The position numbers and the translations under genes were made by a program. Positions 62,572-64,000 of a stretch of DNA of 64,000 nt are shown in pieces (the stretch's first letter is position 1; every line of letters starts with the position of its first letter). This DNA comes from Sulfitobacter sp. THAF37 (GTDB taxonomy: Bacteria > Pseudomonadota > Alphaproteobacteria > Rhodobacterales > Rhodobacteraceae): NCBI RefSeq assembly GCF_009363555.1, contig NZ_CP045372.1:2429501-2493500 (forward strand), written 5' to 3'. Under the pieces are notes generated by a model. It was not told the origin of the DNA, did not search any database, and was given only the letters and a program-made list of their open reading frames with translations.

Positions 62572-64000
62572 CTAAGCCACTTCCTCGAAACGGTCCCCCA
62601 GCTTTTCCTGCACCGCCTCGGGGGTCAGTGCCGCCCAGGGGTCGGCGCTGTCGCTGATGAAACCGCCATCGGCCAGCGCGGTTTGCAGGGCGGGCATGTC
62701 CAGCTCGCCCATCCACAGCCGCGGCTTTGCGGCACCCAGCGGTTTCCAGGACCGGCTCAGCTGCGTGATCGTCAGCGGGGTGATCCCGGCAAAGGATGTC
62801 AGGTGCTGCTCCAGGTTCCGCGTGGCCCCCGAAGGGCGGCGCACCACGATGGCCACCTGCGCGGCAGGGTCGGCGACCATTGCCAGCAGATGCAGCGCCG
62901 ACCCTTCGGCGGCGATCACCTGGCGCGCGGCCTTGTAGGTCGCCACCTGGCTGCGCAGATCGTGTTTTTCGGGGTGATAGATCGTGTACCCCTGTTCGGC
63001 CAGATGCGCTTCAAGCTCGACCTCTCCGATCAGGTTGCCCCGCCCCGAGGGCAGGCCGCTGCGGCTGATATAAAGCTTTTCCGGCCCGTCCGCAGGCACA
63101 TCCTGGCCGAAACGGGCGGCGATGGCATCGCGAAAGGCCTGTGTGCCCGTGATCATCGTGCCCAGGCCAAAGCCCTGGCCAGGCACGATCAGCTCTTCGA
63201 CCCGTTCGGGCGTTGTCACGCTGACCACGGGAAGATCGCACCCCATCAGTGTCACGAAATCGGTCTGGAAGGGCTTTACCTCGTCTCCGGTCTTGGGGCG
63301 CTTCGGCACGTAAAGGATGCCGTCGATCTTCTTTTCCAGGCCCTCCAGCGCCCAGAGGCGTGCGGTGCTTTCCACCAGGAAATGTCCGAAATGGGCCCAA
63401 AGCACCCCGCCCCAGAGCCAGGTGCCCTTGCGCAGCGGCAAATCGCCCTCGGGCATCGGCGGTGCCACCGTCAGCGCCCGGCCATTGCGCCACAGCGCAC
63501 CGCTGGCGACATAGCTGCCGGTGCGCTCCAGCACACCCGAAGGCTGCACGAAACCGGTGTCTGCGGGCGGCACCACGATGGCGCCCTCCAGCGTCTGCTG
63601 CGCGCAGGACCATCCCGTGTCAGGCACCGGCGGCCGCAGGGCGGGATCGAAGGTACAGGTCCAGACCTGCCGCGTGCACAACTCCGGCACCTTGGCAAAG
63701 CCGGCCCGTTCGAGCACGGACTTGCATTCGCGCATCCCCTCCTTGCCATAGGCGGCGGGATGGAATTCGATCACGATCGCGCGGATGCCCTCCAGAGAGG
63801 CATGGCGCAGAAATTCCAGTTCGCCGCCTTCGATGTCCATCAGCAGGACCGTGGGGGCAAAGTCGCGATGCACCTCGTCATAGCGCGCGGTCGGCACCTC
63901 CACCTGCGTGGTGGTGCGCTTGTCCGTGTCGATCAGGGACGACCCGAGGTAGGAGTTGCGGATGTGAAAGGACATGTGCGCCGGCGGGTTCGGCGCGCTG
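62572..64000 (-). CDS. FkbM methyltransferase/GT61 glycosyltransferase fusion (5' end outside window)
   Basis: The frame remains open to the right edge, so the start lies beyond 64000; the first in-window ATG at 63975 is internal. The visible 475 codons begin inside an FkbM-type methyltransferase domain (SFHIRNSYLGSSLID, TVLLMDIEGGELEFLRHA, IVIEFHPAAYG). From about 160 residues on is a DUF563/GT61 domain with WGGVLWAHFGHFLVESTARLWALE, EKLYISRSGL and IAAEGSALHLLAM. The fusion suggests modification of a surface glycan. It is convergent with the RidA gene. Confidence 0.85.
   Translation of the reverse strand, partial: SAPNPPAHMSFHIRNSYLGSSLIDTDKRTTTQVEVPTARYDEVHRDFAPTVLLMDIEGGELEFLRHASLEGIRAIVIEFHPAAYGKEGMRECKSVLERAGFAKVPELCTRQVWTCTFDPALRPPVPDTGWSCAQQTLEGAIVVPPADTGFVQPSGVLERTGSYVASGALWRNGRALTVAPPMPEGDLPLRKGTWLWGGVLWAHFGHFLVESTARLWALEGLEKKIDGILYVPKRPKTGDEVKPFQTDFVTLMGCDLPVVSVTTPERVEELIVPGQGFGLGTMITGTQAFRDAIAARFGQDVPADGPEKLYISRSGLPSGRGNLIGEVELEAHLAEQGYTIYHPEKHDLRSQVATYKAARQVIAAEGSALHLLAMVADPAAQVAIVVRRPSGATRNLEQHLTSFAGITPLTITQLSRSWKPLGAAKPRLWMGELDMPALQTALADGGFISDSADPWAALTPEAVQEKLGDRFEEVA

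Overview
The window looks like chromosomal DNA of a Rhodobacterales bacterium (Roseobacter group, Alphaproteobacteria). It has high G+C and many GTG/ATG starts with 1-4 base overlaps between co-directional genes. It carries Hint-domain proteins of the roseobacter type, a nlpD-pcm-surE block near tatABC, and a radA-cvpA-purF neighbourhood. It is also rich in solute-binding-protein transporters (TTT and TAXI-TRAP). No phage, plasmid, CRISPR or intact insertion sequence was seen. Species assignment is inference.

Positions 1-20,000 are mostly housekeeping or conserved lineage genes: the tail of a CBS-domain protein, two Hint-domain proteins (532-1545, 9524-10552), an atypical SDR, an AlkC/AlkD-like repair protein, a lone ABC ATPase followed by two tandem Lin0512-family genes, a WYL regulator, tatABC plus a DUF815 ATPase, then a long minus-strand run (NlpD-like lipoprotein, pcm, surE, small genes, purF, a soluble histidine kinase, cvpA, radA). 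A 313-bp nested inverted-repeat element lies at 19934-20246 between radA and a hydrolase-like gene.

Positions 20,300-41,700 are accessory catabolism and transport. One locus has divergent arms: a Tm-1-like protein and an aldehyde dehydrogenase to the left; tctCBA, a cytochrome P450, a glutamine-synthetase-like ligase, a class I glutamine amidotransferase, an IclR regulator and a class III aminotransferase to the right. The enzyme set resembles a gamma-glutamylation route for an amine, with a P450 where an amine oxidase would be expected. A clean TGGTTC-N7-GAACCA dyad sits in the divergent promoter region. A second locus holds an SMP-30 lactonase, an SDR, a TAXI-TRAP transporter, an acyl-CoA synthetase and a ThDP enzyme.

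Positions 41,900-56,200 hold tRNA-Thr(UGU), an aromatic-amino-acid-decarboxylase-like gene, a KDGal kinase-like gene and a tightly packed operon (45597-54713). That operon encodes a 2-aminobenzoyl-CoA monooxygenase/reductase fusion, an SDR, a MarR regulator, enoyl-CoA hydratase, acyl-CoA dehydrogenase, an aryl-CoA ligase, tryptophan 2,3-dioxygenase and kynureninase. Together these suggest tryptophan to kynurenine to anthranilate to 2-aminobenzoyl-CoA, followed by beta-oxidation-like steps. Kynurenine formamidase is not in the window. A creatinase follows.

Positions 56,200-64,000 hold a PhoX-type Tat phosphatase, a divergent SoxB-like Tat protein that has lost most metal ligands, clpP-clpX with a good terminator, a RidA-family gene and the end of an FkbM/GT61 fusion protein that runs off the right edge.
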